Part shown: one piece after another, positions 8,433 through 17,007 of the stretch | Position numbering within the stretch: the stretch's first letter is position 1 | How the letters are laid out: every line of letters begins with the position of its first letter | NCBI GenBank assembly: GCA_024998595.1 | Contig: JACOEK010000001.1 | Location: 744,001-808,000 of the forward strand | Source of the DNA: Nitrospira sp. | GTDB lineage: Bacteria > Nitrospirota > Nitrospiria > Nitrospirales > Nitrospiraceae | DNA length: 64,000 bases | Direction: 5' to 3' | The notes under the pieces: model-generated | What the model was told of the DNA's origin: nothing | The model's input: only the letters and a program-made list of their open reading frames with translations | Database searches by the model: none | Program-made: the position numbers and the translations under genes

Positions 8433-10181
8433 ATGAGTGACCATCGGAATTCGGATCAGCCTGGCCAAGGGGCGCACCAATCGCCATCGCGCGACGTCTC
8501 GACGCCAGCGGATCCGGTCGAACTGATAGATGAATGCCTGGCTGCCTTTCCCGACGGCGACCCCCGTCAAAAGCTCCTGTATAAGTTACGCCATGTCGTG
8601 ACGGCGCAGTCGGTCGCGCAGGACCGACGGGATACCGAATTGAAAAAACTCAATGAGGTCGTCGCGAAGCTCACGGCGCCGGCCAACCGCGTGGGCCTCC
8701 TCGTGGAGGTTCCGGCGGAGGGCGTGGCGCGCATCGTGGTCGGCGGGGCGGAGTATTATGCCAATATCGACCCGCGGCTTTCGGCCGAGGAACTCAAGAT
8801 CGGGACTCAAATCCTGGTCAACGAGGCCTACACGGTGATCAAGGCTCTTGGGTATGACCGCAATGGCCCGGTGTTGAAGGTCGCGGAGATTCTCCCCGAC
8901 GGGCGTATTCGATTTGAACAGGATATGGGCAGGCAGGCCTTGATACTGCAGCGGTCCAGCGATTTGCTGGCGGTGGACCTCAAGGCAGGCGATGAAGTCC
9001 GCATTGAACCCACCCATCGGATTGCGATCGAAAAGTTTGAAAATCGTCAGGCGCGGACACATCTTCTGGATGAAGTGCCGAGTGTCACATGGGAGCAGAT
9101 CGGGGGGCAGCATCAAGCGATTGACGCGATCCGCAAGGCGATTGAATATCCGCTCCTCCATGCCGAAACCTTCACGAAATATCAATTTACGCAGCCCAAG
9201 GGGTTTCTGCTGTATGGTCCGCCAGGCTGCGGCAAGACCTTGATCGGCCAGGCGGCGGCAGCCAGTTTGTCGCAGCTCGTGCGGGAGTCGCAGGCGCAGG
9301 CCTCGGACGGCCAGACGAAGAATCCGCCGGTCACCAGCGGAGCCTTCCTTCATATCAAGGGGCCGGAAATCCTCAACATGTGGCTGGGCGAATCCGAACG
9401 GATCGTCAGGGACCTCTTTGCGAAGGCGCGTGCCAGGCGCAAAGAAGGTGCGCTGCCGTTTATTTTTATCGACGAGGCCGAGTCGGTGTTAGGGACCAGA
9501 CGGTCGATGCGGTCGTTCAACATCAATAATACGTTGGTGCCGATGTTTTGCGCTGAAATGGACGGCATCGAGTCGTTGCAGGATGTCGTGATCATCCTCG
9601 CCTCCAACCGGCCGGATTTGATCGATCCCGCTGTGCTGCGACCGGGACGGATCGATCGCAAGATCAAGGTGGCGCGGCCCAATCGGGAGGCTGCCGTCGA
9701 GATTCTTTCCGTGTATCTCACGCCTGCGCTTCCGCTCGATCGCGATTTGCTGGAGCAGAATAAGCAGGACCACGAAACGGCACGTCGGGCCGTCATCGAT
9801 CAAGTAGTCGACAGTCTCTTTACGCGGACCGACCAGAATCGTGTCCTGTCCATTCGTCTTCGAAACGGGCAGAACAAGGTGCTGTATCGCGGGGATCTGG
9901 TCAGCGGGGCGATTCTGTCCTCCATCGTTCAACGGGCGAAGGAAAAGGCGATTGAACGGGCGGTGGCGCAAACCGGCGCGGCGGCCGGGGACGGGATTCG
10001 CGCTCTGGATCTCCTTGATGCGGTGCAGGAAGAATTCCGAGAAGGGGAGATGTTGCCTCCCGACGATGCGGCGGAAGAATGGTTGAAGCTCTTGGACCAT
10101 CATCCTGAGCAGGTGGTCGGAGTCTCGTCGTTCCGCCGTGGCAGGCCGACGGAAGAACGTTTGGTGAACCAGATTATCTGA
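8433..10181 (+). CDS. arc: proteasome-associated AAA ATPase (ARC/Mpa type)
   Basis: This is the unfoldase ring that feeds tagged substrates to the 20S proteasome. A short N-terminal coiled coil (about 25-80) precedes OB-fold domains (VGLLVEVPAEGVARIVVGG; LKAGDEVRIEPTHRIAIEKF) and a AAA+ module with Walker A GPPGCGKT at 262-269, Walker B FIFIDEAES (Asp347-Glu348) and the sensor and arginine-finger region SNRPDLIDPAVLRPGRIDR. It is 582 residues, usual for ARC. The C-terminus is VNQII; mycobacterial Mpa ends in QYL, so the penultimate Tyr used for gate docking is absent. The RBS GGAGGAATTGAT precedes ATG 8433. It is the first gene of the proteasome operon; dop starts 6 bp later. Confidence 0.95.
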   Translation: MSDHRNSDQPGQGAHQSPSRDVSTPADPVELIDECLAAFPDGDPRQKLLYKLRHVVTAQSVAQDRRDTELKKLNEVVAKLTAPANRVGLLVEVPAEGVARIVVGGAEYYANIDPRLSAEELKIGTQILVNEAYTVIKALGYDRNGPVLKVAEILPDGRIRFEQDMGRQALILQRSSDLLAVDLKAGDEVRIEPTHRIAIEKFENRQARTHLLDEVPSVTWEQIGGQHQAIDAIRKAIEYPLLHAETFTKYQFTQPKGFLLYGPPGCGKTLIGQAAAASLSQLVRESQAQASDGQTKNPPVTSGAFLHIKGPEILNMWLGESERIVRDLFAKARARRKEGALPFIFIDEAESVLGTRRSMRSFNINNTLVPMFCAEMDGIESLQDVVIILASNRPDLIDPAVLRPGRIDRKIKVARPNREAAVEILSVYLTPALPLDRDLLEQNKQDHETARRAVIDQVVDSLFTRTDQNRVLSIRLRNGQNKVLYRGDLVSGAILSSIVQRAKEKAIERAVAQTGAAAGDGIRALDLLDAVQEEFREGEMLPPDDAAEEWLKLLDHHPEQVVGVSSFRRGRPTEERLVNQII

Positions 10182-10187
10182 GAACCG

Positions 10188-11711
10188 ATGCATCTCTTCG
10201 GTATTGAAACAGAGTACGGCATTACCAGAGAAGATCTCGATGCGGTCGATCCGGTCGAGGAATCGATGGAGCTGGTGCGCGCCCATTTGTCCGGCGAGTT
10301 CGAGCGGCGGTGGGATTACCGTGGCGAAGACCCCCATGAGGATGCGCGCGGCTTTCGCGTTTCCGGTTTGCAGCAGGACAAGGAGGAAGATGACTTCGCC
10401 AAGGTCGATGCCCATCGTCCCTACTCATTTCATGAAATGAAGAGCGATTTGGTCCTGCCGAACGGTGCGCGGTTTTACAACGACCACACGCACCCGGAAT
10501 ATTCGACGCCCGAATGCCGTACGCTCAAAGATCTCCTGGCGCATGACCGGGCGGGGGAGCGGATTGTGCAACGGGCAGCGGACCGCAGGAATCAGCGGCT
10601 GGGCGGTTCCTACGTGCAGCTGTATAAGAACAATACCGACTTTCATGGCCATAGCTACGGCTGCCACGACAACTATCTCGTCCCGCGCTCACTACCATTT
10701 CCCACCTTGGTACAAGGTCTCTTGCCGTTTCTGGTGAGTCGCCAAATGTTTGCCGGCGGGGGCAAGGTGGGAATGGAAGCGCAGGAATCAGGTTTTGTCC
10801 CTGGCCCCTTCCAACTTTCGCAACGGGCAGATTTCATGGAAGCGGAGTTAGGCGTCGATACGATGCACAACCGGCCCATCCTCAACACGCGTGATGAGCC
10901 CCATGCCGATCGAACGAAGTATCGGCGGCTGCATTTGATTGTGGGGGATGCCAACTTCTGCGAGTACGCCACCGCACTCAAGGTCGGGACCACCAGGCTG
11001 GTGTTGGATCTACTTCAGCACGGCGGCGCCCCAAACGTAGAGTTGGAACAGCCGGTGGCTGCCATCAAGCAACTGTCGCGCGACCCCGATCTCAAAACGA
11101 CGGTGCGGTTGAAGGATGGCAGGGCCTTGACCGGGTTGGCCATTCAGGAAGAGTACTGGAACGCGGCGAACCGGGTCTGCGGCGGCAGTGATCCGGACGC
11201 GGATTGGGTCTTGCGCGAATGGCAGGATACCCTCCGGTTGTTAGGACGAGATCGCGCACAACTTGTCGGAAAGCTGGATTGGGTCACGAAGCAGTGGCTG
11301 TTAGAGACTTTTATGCGCGAGGAGCGGCTCACGTGGGAGGATCCCTGGCTCGCCAGCCTGGATCTGGAATACCATAACCTCAATCCTGACCGTGGATTGT
11401 TTCTCGGCCTCGAAGCCGAAGGGAAGACCTGGCGCATGACGACCGAGCATGACATTGCGCAGGCGCTCGCAGCCGGTCCTTCAGATACCCGCGGTGGATT
11501 GCGTGGGTTGTGTGTCAGACGGTTTCCCGAGCAGATCACGGGCATGCAGTGGGAGCGGGTGCAGTTCGCCGGCGGATTGCGCAGCCGCACTCTGGAAATG
11601 GGTGATCTGTTCGAGCCGGCTGCGGTGAAGGCCTGTGCGGGATTGTTTGAAGCCGCAGCGTCTCCTGCTGAAGCCCTGGCTGCGTGGGCAAAACGAAAGG
11701 ACTCACAATGA
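10188..11711 (+). CDS. dop: Dop-like deamidase/depupylase homologue (de-tagging enzyme)
   Basis: This carboxylate-amine ligase-fold protein has the ATP/Mg motif GIETEYG at the N-terminus and the catalytic-loop Asp99 in FYNDHTHPEYSTPEC. It can be told from PafA by the Dop loop RWDYRGEDPHEDARGF (residues 44-59), which mycobacterial Dop has and PafA lacks, and by its Dop-like C-terminus (RSRTLEMGDLFEPAAVKA). Dop removes the small modifier from substrates and, where the modifier ends in Gln, deamidates it. Here the modifier ends in Glu, so the expected role is removal. Its TGA overlaps the ATG of the UBact gene. Confidence 0.9.
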   Translation: MHLFGIETEYGITREDLDAVDPVEESMELVRAHLSGEFERRWDYRGEDPHEDARGFRVSGLQQDKEEDDFAKVDAHRPYSFHEMKSDLVLPNGARFYNDHTHPEYSTPECRTLKDLLAHDRAGERIVQRAADRRNQRLGGSYVQLYKNNTDFHGHSYGCHDNYLVPRSLPFPTLVQGLLPFLVSRQMFAGGGKVGMEAQESGFVPGPFQLSQRADFMEAELGVDTMHNRPILNTRDEPHADRTKYRRLHLIVGDANFCEYATALKVGTTRLVLDLLQHGGAPNVELEQPVAAIKQLSRDPDLKTTVRLKDGRALTGLAIQEEYWNAANRVCGGSDPDADWVLREWQDTLRLLGRDRAQLVGKLDWVTKQWLLETFMREERLTWEDPWLASLDLEYHNLNPDRGLFLGLEAEGKTWRMTTEHDIAQALAAGPSDTRGGLRGLCVRRFPEQITGMQWERVQFAGGLRSRTLEMGDLFEPAAVKACAGLFEAAASPAEALAAWAKRKDSQ

Positions 11712-11905
11712 TGCACTATACATCGATGCCGGAGCGTCGTGAAGCCCCGGGCGATCCGATGCCAAAACCGACAAGCCCTTCGGAAGAAGGCGGCGGCCCT
11801 CGGCGGCCGGACACGGGTTCGCCGGACAAGGATAATCTGATGAAGCGGATGCGAAAGGTCGATCCCAAGCAGGCAGAGCGGTACCGACAGCGCACCGGCG
11901 AGTGA
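11708..11905 (+). CDS. ubact: UBact, ubiquitin-like protein modifier of the bacterial proteasome
   Basis: The product is 65 residues, highly polar, Pro-rich at the N-terminus (PMPKPTSPSEEGGGPRRPD) and helical and basic towards the end, finishing VDPKQAERYRQRTGE. Size, disorder, the C-terminal Gly-Glu and a position between dop and prcB match UBact, the Pup-like modifier reported in Nitrospirae and some other phyla. The exposed Glu side chain should be ligated to substrate lysines by PafA without prior deamidation. The start is ATG 11708, overlapping the dop stop (ATGA) and preceded by AAAGGA; the next codon is also ATG. Annotation pipelines easily miss it because of its size. Function is inferred from context and family; conjugation is not shown by sequence. 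Confidence 0.92.
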   Translation: MMHYTSMPERREAPGDPMPKPTSPSEEGGGPRRPDTGSPDKDNLMKRMRKVDPKQAERYRQRTGE

Positions 11906-12038
11906 GGCCGGCTGCCGAGTGAGGGGTTTGCCGCGCGATCGAGGCCTCGGAAGGCCCACGTCGGATGCGCGCCGTTAGACCTGACCTCGGGGTCGGATCT
12001 GGAATACAGAGAGCGAACGGTTCGGAAAGGGTGGAGAT

Positions 12039-12812
12039 ATGGGGATGCAAGGGGATTTCTTTCAGTTGTTGAAAGAGCAGGGGTATCAGTTCGGCAATCC
12101 TGTGGCGGCCGCGGCGGGAGTGGATATTCCGAACGCCACCACTATTCTCGCGCTGAAGTATCGTGACGGAGTGTTGGTGGCAGGGGATCGCCGGGCGACC
12201 GCCGGCAATATGGTGATGTACGACCGTACCGACAAGGTCTTGGAGATCGATCGCCACAGTGTCATGGCAATTGCCGGCGTGCCGGCCACCGCCTATGAGA
12301 TGGTGCGCGTGCTGGAGCATTCGTTCAAATACTATCGCCGCACGCAATTGCAGGAGTTGAGTTTCGAAGGGAAGCTTCGCGCGGTGTCCAAGTTGCTCAA
12401 AGAGAACGTGCCGGCGGCCTTGGCCGGGACCGGAGCCGTGGTGCCAGTCTTTGCCGGGTATGATCATGAGCAGGGCGCGGCGAAGATTTATTTCTATGAC
12501 ATTCTCGGGGCGGAGTTTGAGGCCGTGGAGTATGCGGTGTCCGGTTCCGGCTCGCCGACCATCCGGGGCATACTCCATTATGTGAATACCTGGGGTCCGC
12601 AACCGTTAGCCGCCTTGCCTGAAGAGCAGGCCACCGTGCAGGCTCTGCGATTGCTCGCCAGCGCGGCAGAGTTCGATTCGGCGACCGGTGGCGTGAATCG
12701 TGAGCTGAATCTCTATCCTGTCGTGAAACTCATTACCGCAGCCGGCGTGCAGACCATTGCGGATACCAATTTAAAACGATTGTATGAGCGTGAAGTCGTC
12801 CGTGGACTCTAA
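12039..12812 (+). CDS. prcB: 20S proteasome beta subunit
   Basis: The protein has a 33-residue propeptide followed by a mature N-terminus TTILALKYRDGVLVAGDRR. Counting the first Thr (residue 34) as 1, Asp17 and Lys33 fall at the canonical catalytic positions. GTGAVVPVFAGYD and VSGSGSPTIRGIL fit the beta fold. This is the proteolytic ring subunit of the 20S core. RBS GGTGGAG precedes the ATG. The 133 bp between the UBact gene and this gene is the largest gap in the cluster and could hold an internal promoter or processing site, though no clear motif is visible. Confidence 0.95.
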   Translation: MGMQGDFFQLLKEQGYQFGNPVAAAAGVDIPNATTILALKYRDGVLVAGDRRATAGNMVMYDRTDKVLEIDRHSVMAIAGVPATAYEMVRVLEHSFKYYRRTQLQELSFEGKLRAVSKLLKENVPAALAGTGAVVPVFAGYDHEQGAAKIYFYDILGAEFEAVEYAVSGSGSPTIRGILHYVNTWGPQPLAALPEEQATVQALRLLASAAEFDSATGGVNRELNLYPVVKLITAAGVQTIADTNLKRLYEREVVRGL

Positions 12813-12878
12813 TTCATGGCCGTTCGCGTGATGGCTGCGAGCTTGTGGACCCTATGATTAGGATGAAGGTGACGCGTT

Positions 12879-13712
12879 ATGTATGAAGAACCTTATCGGT
12901 GGATAGAGGCGGTCGGCAATCGGCGGCAGTATCTCGACGAGCAGTTTACGATGGGCGCGCCGGTCGTGGCGTTGGCCTACGCCGACGGCATCGTGATGCT
13001 CACCGTGAGCCGCGGCACGCCTAAGCTTTATGAGATCTATGACCGTATTGCGCTCGGTGGAATGGGGCATCCGGCCGATCTGGAAAAACTACGGTTCTCG
13101 CTGCTGGAAATGGCCCATGTCGAAGGCTTCAATCGATCGCCGTCCGATGTCACGGGGGCGAGGCTGATGAAGTATGGGTTGGCGCCGACCATCAAGCAGG
13201 CCTTTGAGGAAATTTATAAAGCGCCGTTCATTGCCAAAATTCTGCTGGCGGAATTGGGCGTGAAGCCGGAGCGAGACCTGTTCCTAACCATCAACTACGA
13301 TGGAAATTTTGAAGAGCGCCGGGGATGGGCTGCGCTTGGTGCGACGAATGCTGTCCAACTTCAGATGGGACGGTATATCGATTCGCAGCCGGGAATGGCC
13401 CAGGCTTCATTGGCGCAGGCCGTCGAAATCGGTCTCTCCGCATGGGCGGTGGGCTCTCTCGCACAGACCTCGTCCGGTGGGTCCGAGAGTGAGCCCTCTT
13501 CCGTTGTCGAGTCGGGGGTAAAAGCGGAGGCTGAGGCCGTGCCGGACACGTCAACCCTGCTCGCTCATGTGCGGAAGACCGTCGTCGAAAAATCGTTGGA
13601 ATGTGTCGTGCTGGAACGGAGTGGCCCTGGTTCCTCCAAATATCGGGCGCTTCGCCCGCACGAATTAGGCGGACTGCTGCCGCCGGCCGTTCGAGCCTCA
13701 GATGCGCACTAA
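12879..13712 (+). CDS. prcA: 20S proteasome alpha subunit
   Basis: The N-terminus (MYEEPYRWIEAVGNRRQYLD) and the following fold (VVALAYADGIVMLTVSRG, YEIYDRIALGGMGHPADLE) identify an alpha-type subunit, which forms the outer gated rings and docks the ATPase. It lacks the catalytic Thr, as expected. At 277 residues it is slightly longer than usual: a Ser/Glu-rich acidic insertion (SSGGSESEPSSVVESG) follows the core near residue 205, then a further 60 residues (TLLAHVRKTVVEKSLECVV). It lies 66 bp after prcB. Confidence 0.93.
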   Translation: MYEEPYRWIEAVGNRRQYLDEQFTMGAPVVALAYADGIVMLTVSRGTPKLYEIYDRIALGGMGHPADLEKLRFSLLEMAHVEGFNRSPSDVTGARLMKYGLAPTIKQAFEEIYKAPFIAKILLAELGVKPERDLFLTINYDGNFEERRGWAALGATNAVQLQMGRYIDSQPGMAQASLAQAVEIGLSAWAVGSLAQTSSGGSESEPSSVVESGVKAEAEAVPDTSTLLAHVRKTVVEKSLECVVLERSGPGSSKYRALRPHELGGLLPPAVRASDAH

Positions 13713-13793
13713 TATGTTGCCGATGTACAATAAAACGATAATGGCCCCAGCAGCCAGAACGAAGCCGGAGACCTGTATCAACAGTTGGCTGCC

Positions 13794-15284
13794 ATGCTGA
13801 ATCGTATCTTCGGGCTCGAAACCGAATACGGCCTCCTAGTCAACCAGGATCGGCCTGACCACTCGCCTTCCTGGGTCGCGCAGCGTATCCGGGATCACAT
13901 CTTTCATGTCGCTCGTCGCGGGGTCCTCGACCTTCACCATCGTGGACATGATGAGCCTCCCGGTAACGGTGGGTTTTTGACGAATGCCGGACGGATCTAC
14001 ATCGACATGGGCCACCTGGAATATGCCTCGCCGGAATGCACCACCCTGGCAGATCTCGTCGCATCGGACCGCGCCGGAGACCGGATCATTCAACACACCG
14101 TGACTGCGCTGGGGCTGGAAGACACGGTCTCGCTCATCAAGAACAATATCGATCACGAAACCGACGCGACGTTCGGCTCGCATGAAAATTATCTGGTCAC
14201 GCGCCAGTTTCCATTTTCCAGGCGCGGTCTTGGTCCGCTGGTGACCTTCCTGGTGACGCGTCAGGTGTTTACCGGCGCGGGGCGGATCGGTTGTGCCGCT
14301 GATCCCAATGAATGGGTGCAAATCGGCGGGCTCATCTTGCATCGGCCTGGACTACGAGATGCGCAGGATCGATCCATTGTCCCCTTTCAGATCTCGCAGC
14401 GGGCCGATTATATCGTGAACGATTTCTTCGAGTGGGTGCAGCACAACCGGGCGATCGTCAATACGCGTGATGAGCCTCTGGCCGACCCCAATCAATACCG
14501 CCGGATCCATCTCCTGTGCGGGGATTCGAATATGGCCGAATATGCCACGGCGCTGAAGATGGGAACGACGGGATTGGTCCTCCAGCTGATCGAGGCGGGG
14601 CAGGCTCCCCGTGGGTTGGGAATCAGCGAGCCGGTTGAGGCCTTGCAAGAGATTTCACGAGACCCGGATCGCCAATGGATCGTCCGGCTGGAATCCGGGC
14701 AGTCGATGTCCGCCATCGATATTCAAGAGCAGTTTCTCGCCGCCGCACAGCGCCATTGCAAAGGACAGGATGAAGAGACGGATTGGGTTCTGGAACAATG
14801 GGAATCGGTGTTGACCGACCTGCGGAGCGGCTATGAGAAACTGGTGGGACGGATCGATTGGGCCTCAAAATTATGGCTCCTGGAAACCTACCGGGAAGCG
14901 GAACAGCTGACATGGGACGACCCTATGCTGAAAAGTCTCGATCTGGAATATCACAACCTGCATCCTGAACGTGGACTTTGTTACGGCCTCGAAGAGGAAG
15001 GTCGAGGGCCTCGCCTGACAACGGACAAGGGGGTTCAATTAGCGGAGGAGCATCCGCCGCGGAATACGCGAGCGTTCGGTCGGGGTGAACTGGTCCGACA
15101 TCTGCTGGCCTGCGGGGCCGCCGGGGCGGACGCGGATGCCGCTCAGAGTTATGGTGACAACGCCTCCTGCGAGTACATCATCAACTGGTCGAATTTTAAG
15201 TTGCGAGATGCCGCGCCATTTTTTATGGCCGACCCCTTCAAAACCTACGTGCAGGATGTGCGGAGTCATCTGAGCGGACGATAG
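13794..15284 (+). CDS. pafA: PafA-type ligase for the ubiquitin-like modifier
   Basis: The protein has the same carboxylate-amine ligase fold as Dop (GLETEYG with Glu9 and Glu11; catalytic Asp71 in IYIDMGHLEYASPEC) but lacks the Dop loop. Its C-terminus resembles PafA (INWSNFKLRDAAPFFMADPF compared with mycobacterial VDWVHLKLNDQAQ). It should use ATP to join the C-terminal Glu side chain of UBact to substrate lysines. The open frame starts at a TTG (13785), but ATG 13794 puts the GLETEYG motif at the usual distance from the N-terminus. A GGAG lies well upstream, so translation may partly depend on prcA. It ends 8 bp before a convergent gene. Confidence 0.93.
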   Translation: MLNRIFGLETEYGLLVNQDRPDHSPSWVAQRIRDHIFHVARRGVLDLHHRGHDEPPGNGGFLTNAGRIYIDMGHLEYASPECTTLADLVASDRAGDRIIQHTVTALGLEDTVSLIKNNIDHETDATFGSHENYLVTRQFPFSRRGLGPLVTFLVTRQVFTGAGRIGCAADPNEWVQIGGLILHRPGLRDAQDRSIVPFQISQRADYIVNDFFEWVQHNRAIVNTRDEPLADPNQYRRIHLLCGDSNMAEYATALKMGTTGLVLQLIEAGQAPRGLGISEPVEALQEISRDPDRQWIVRLESGQSMSAIDIQEQFLAAAQRHCKGQDEETDWVLEQWESVLTDLRSGYEKLVGRIDWASKLWLLETYREAEQLTWDDPMLKSLDLEYHNLHPERGLCYGLEEEGRGPRLTTDKGVQLAEEHPPRNTRAFGRGELVRHLLACGAAGADADAAQSYGDNASCEYIINWSNFKLRDAAPFFMADPFKTYVQDVRSHLSGR

Positions 15285-15291
15285 TTCACGC

Positions 15292-16212
15292 CTACCGTTT
15301 CCATCCCATTCGTTCCATCGCGCCTTTGGACACATCGAACGCAAAGCGCAGTTGCACCGCGAAGTACTTTTGGACCAGCCCTGATTGATCCAGCGGCCGG
15401 TCTTCTTCGCGGTAGAAGGCCAGTTCCATGTCCTGCCAGCGCACGGCAATTCCCACGATCCAGTCGAGTTCGGAAGGATTCAGGGTCTGACTGGCTTCGC
15501 GGTCGGTGAAGAGATTCATATCGCCATACAGCACGACCTTATTCTTATAGACATCGAGGTCGGCATGGGCGACATACCGGAACAAGGCGCGGCCGGTATT
15601 GTTAGGGCGCGCGAAGTACTGACTATTGTGGAACAGCCAGCCTGCTCCTGCATAGGCGGTGAGATTTTGATGGGGAAACGTACGCCGCCACCACGTGGAA
15701 TCCTGGACGGCTTGAAAACGTGCCGTGAGGAGGGCGTCGGCATAGGCCTGTTTCAAGCCCCGGCGATCGAGCGGCGCATCGCGTTCATACTGCAGACGCC
15801 AATTGAACCGGTCGAGAACGCCGGTCAATGCGAAGGTGCCGTCCCATTCCGATAATTTGATCCAGCCGTCGGTTCGATCCGAGAAAAAATTCTGATCGGT
15901 ATAAAACGTCAGGTACTGCTTATAGAGGTCCGTTTCCAAGTGCAGCATGTGGCGCATGCCGACGAGACCGGTATTGTCGGGCCTGGCGGCAAAGGTCGGA
16001 TTTTTCACGAATGCACCGGTCAGGAAGTATCCGCCGAAGAGCGTTTCTTCTTCCTCTCGTGCCTCATGCTCCGGTTCGTCCATGGATGGAAGCGGACGGC
16101 CGTATTTTTCGAGCCCATAGGCAAGTGGGGTCCAGTCAGCCACAACCTGCAGACATGAGGCCAGCAGGAGCATGCCCAGGATTGTTCGACCGTGGGGGCG
16201 ACGGGTCTTCAT
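15292..16212 (-). CDS. envelope protein with internal tandem duplication, unknown function
   Basis: A signal peptide (MKTRRPHGRTILGMLLLASC) leads an aromatic-rich, beta-type protein. About 105 residues are repeated with an offset near 125: ARPDNTGLVGMRHMLHLETD resembles ARPNNTGRALFRYVAHADLD, FYTDQNFFSDR resembles LYGDMNLFTDR, and ERDAPLDRRGLKQAYADALL resembles REEDRPLDQSGLVQKYFAVQ. Alternating polar and aromatic residues suggest an outer-membrane or surface beta-sheet, but no family is recognised. ATG 16212 is preferred over 16242 because it overlaps the stop of the upstream lipoprotein gene (ATGA), which implies coupling. Confidence 0.75.
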   Translation of the reverse strand: MKTRRPHGRTILGMLLLASCLQVVADWTPLAYGLEKYGRPLPSMDEPEHEAREEEETLFGGYFLTGAFVKNPTFAARPDNTGLVGMRHMLHLETDLYKQYLTFYTDQNFFSDRTDGWIKLSEWDGTFALTGVLDRFNWRLQYERDAPLDRRGLKQAYADALLTARFQAVQDSTWWRRTFPHQNLTAYAGAGWLFHNSQYFARPNNTGRALFRYVAHADLDVYKNKVVLYGDMNLFTDREASQTLNPSELDWIVGIAVRWQDMELAFYREEDRPLDQSGLVQKYFAVQLRFAFDVSKGAMERMGWKR

Positions 16213-16607
16213 TCCTGGCAAGTCGCGAAGATTTCTTCGCAATCGTTGGAAGCATCCACGGAACTGGGCACGAAATGGTACCGAACCCGCTCCACCCGGT
16301 GGTCTTCAACAATCACCGTTGCCCAACAGCCATGATGGACGGTCGGTCGGCTTCCCTTCGATGACACCATGGACTCTTCCAGGAGCGGCGCCTCTCTGTA
16401 ATAGCGCAGGATGGTTACGGCGCCCTCTTCTCGCCTCTGCAGGGGATTTCCGGCGCAGGCTAATACTTGCTGGAGCGTTTTCCCCTGAAGTGCCTGCTGA
16501 AAAGGATATCCTTCTGTGATGGGCGGGGTGCTATGGCAGCCAAGTAGGAACGCGGTCGTGAGGATGCTCAGCAAGACATTCGACAATCGACCGTATGCAG
16601 AGTGCAT
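16209..16607 (-). CDS. small lipoprotein of unknown function
   Basis: The 132-residue product has a lipoprotein signal sequence with lipobox FLLGC, giving Cys24 as the lipidated residue. The mature part is small and globular, with four further cysteines (VLACAG, HHGCWATVIV, SNDCEEIFATC), some probably disulphide-linked in the periplasm. It has the general look of SmpA/BamE-like small lipoproteins (FQQALQGKTLQQVLACAGNP), but that similarity is too weak to name it. Its stop overlaps the start of the downstream duplicated envelope gene, so the two probably act together. Confidence 0.7.
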   Translation of the reverse strand: MHSAYGRLSNVLLSILTTAFLLGCHSTPPITEGYPFQQALQGKTLQQVLACAGNPLQRREEGAVTILRYYREAPLLEESMVSSKGSRPTVHHGCWATVIVEDHRVERVRYHFVPSSVDASNDCEEIFATCQE

Positions 16608-16734
16608 GATGAGTGCAAAGCCTAAGAGTGAGTCCCTGTGGGTAGCATAACTGTTCGTTCAAAGCAACTGAACAGGCGTGCGGCTTGCCTGGACCGTCCT
16701 TTCATTCATTGGCTCAGGAGGTTGTTATCGACGT

Positions 16735-16838
16735 ATGCCACTCTGTCAGGCAGGCACGAGGAGGGGGAACATGACGCTGCCGAAAGGCGGGTGATGAGAT
16801 ACATCGCGAAAAGAATGCGCATGAAGTGGACTCTCTGA
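16735..16838 (+). other. possible pair of tiny overlapping ORFs with strong ribosome-binding sites
   Basis: In a 670-bp stretch without a normal gene (16608-17278), ATG 16735 follows a CAGGAGG and opens a 19-codon frame to a TGA at 16792-16794. An in-frame ATG at 16771 has its own GAGGAGGGGG. The TGA overlaps an ATG (TGATG) that opens a 14-codon frame, MRYIAKRMRMKWTL, ending at 16838. The second peptide is strongly cationic. This could be a leader or small-protein pair, or chance. The rest of the stretch up to the promoter at 17008 holds nothing recognised. Confidence 0.2.
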
Positions 16839-17007
16839 ACTACGTACTCGCTCTGCCGCGCGCGTCACTATCATGACGGTTGTCAGGGCTCTGACTGGCC
16901 TCCACGGATCCTTCGCGGAGGCTGCCCCAGCACCGGCGACATTTGGCCCTGCAGCTATCAACTAAGTTATTTCTTGTAGACCGTGCCATATTATTTCTAC
17001 GGATGAG

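Noticed and set aside
9489-10415. 308-codon minus-strand frame across the ARC-dop junction
   Set aside because: It is antisense to two proteasome genes and matches nothing recognisable.
13707-13822. Minus-strand hydrophobic frame between prcA and pafA (LIQVSGFVLAAGAIIVLLYI)
   Set aside because: It looks like a membrane helix, but there is no ATG or ribosome-binding site and the frame is closed upstream by TAG within pafA; probably chance.
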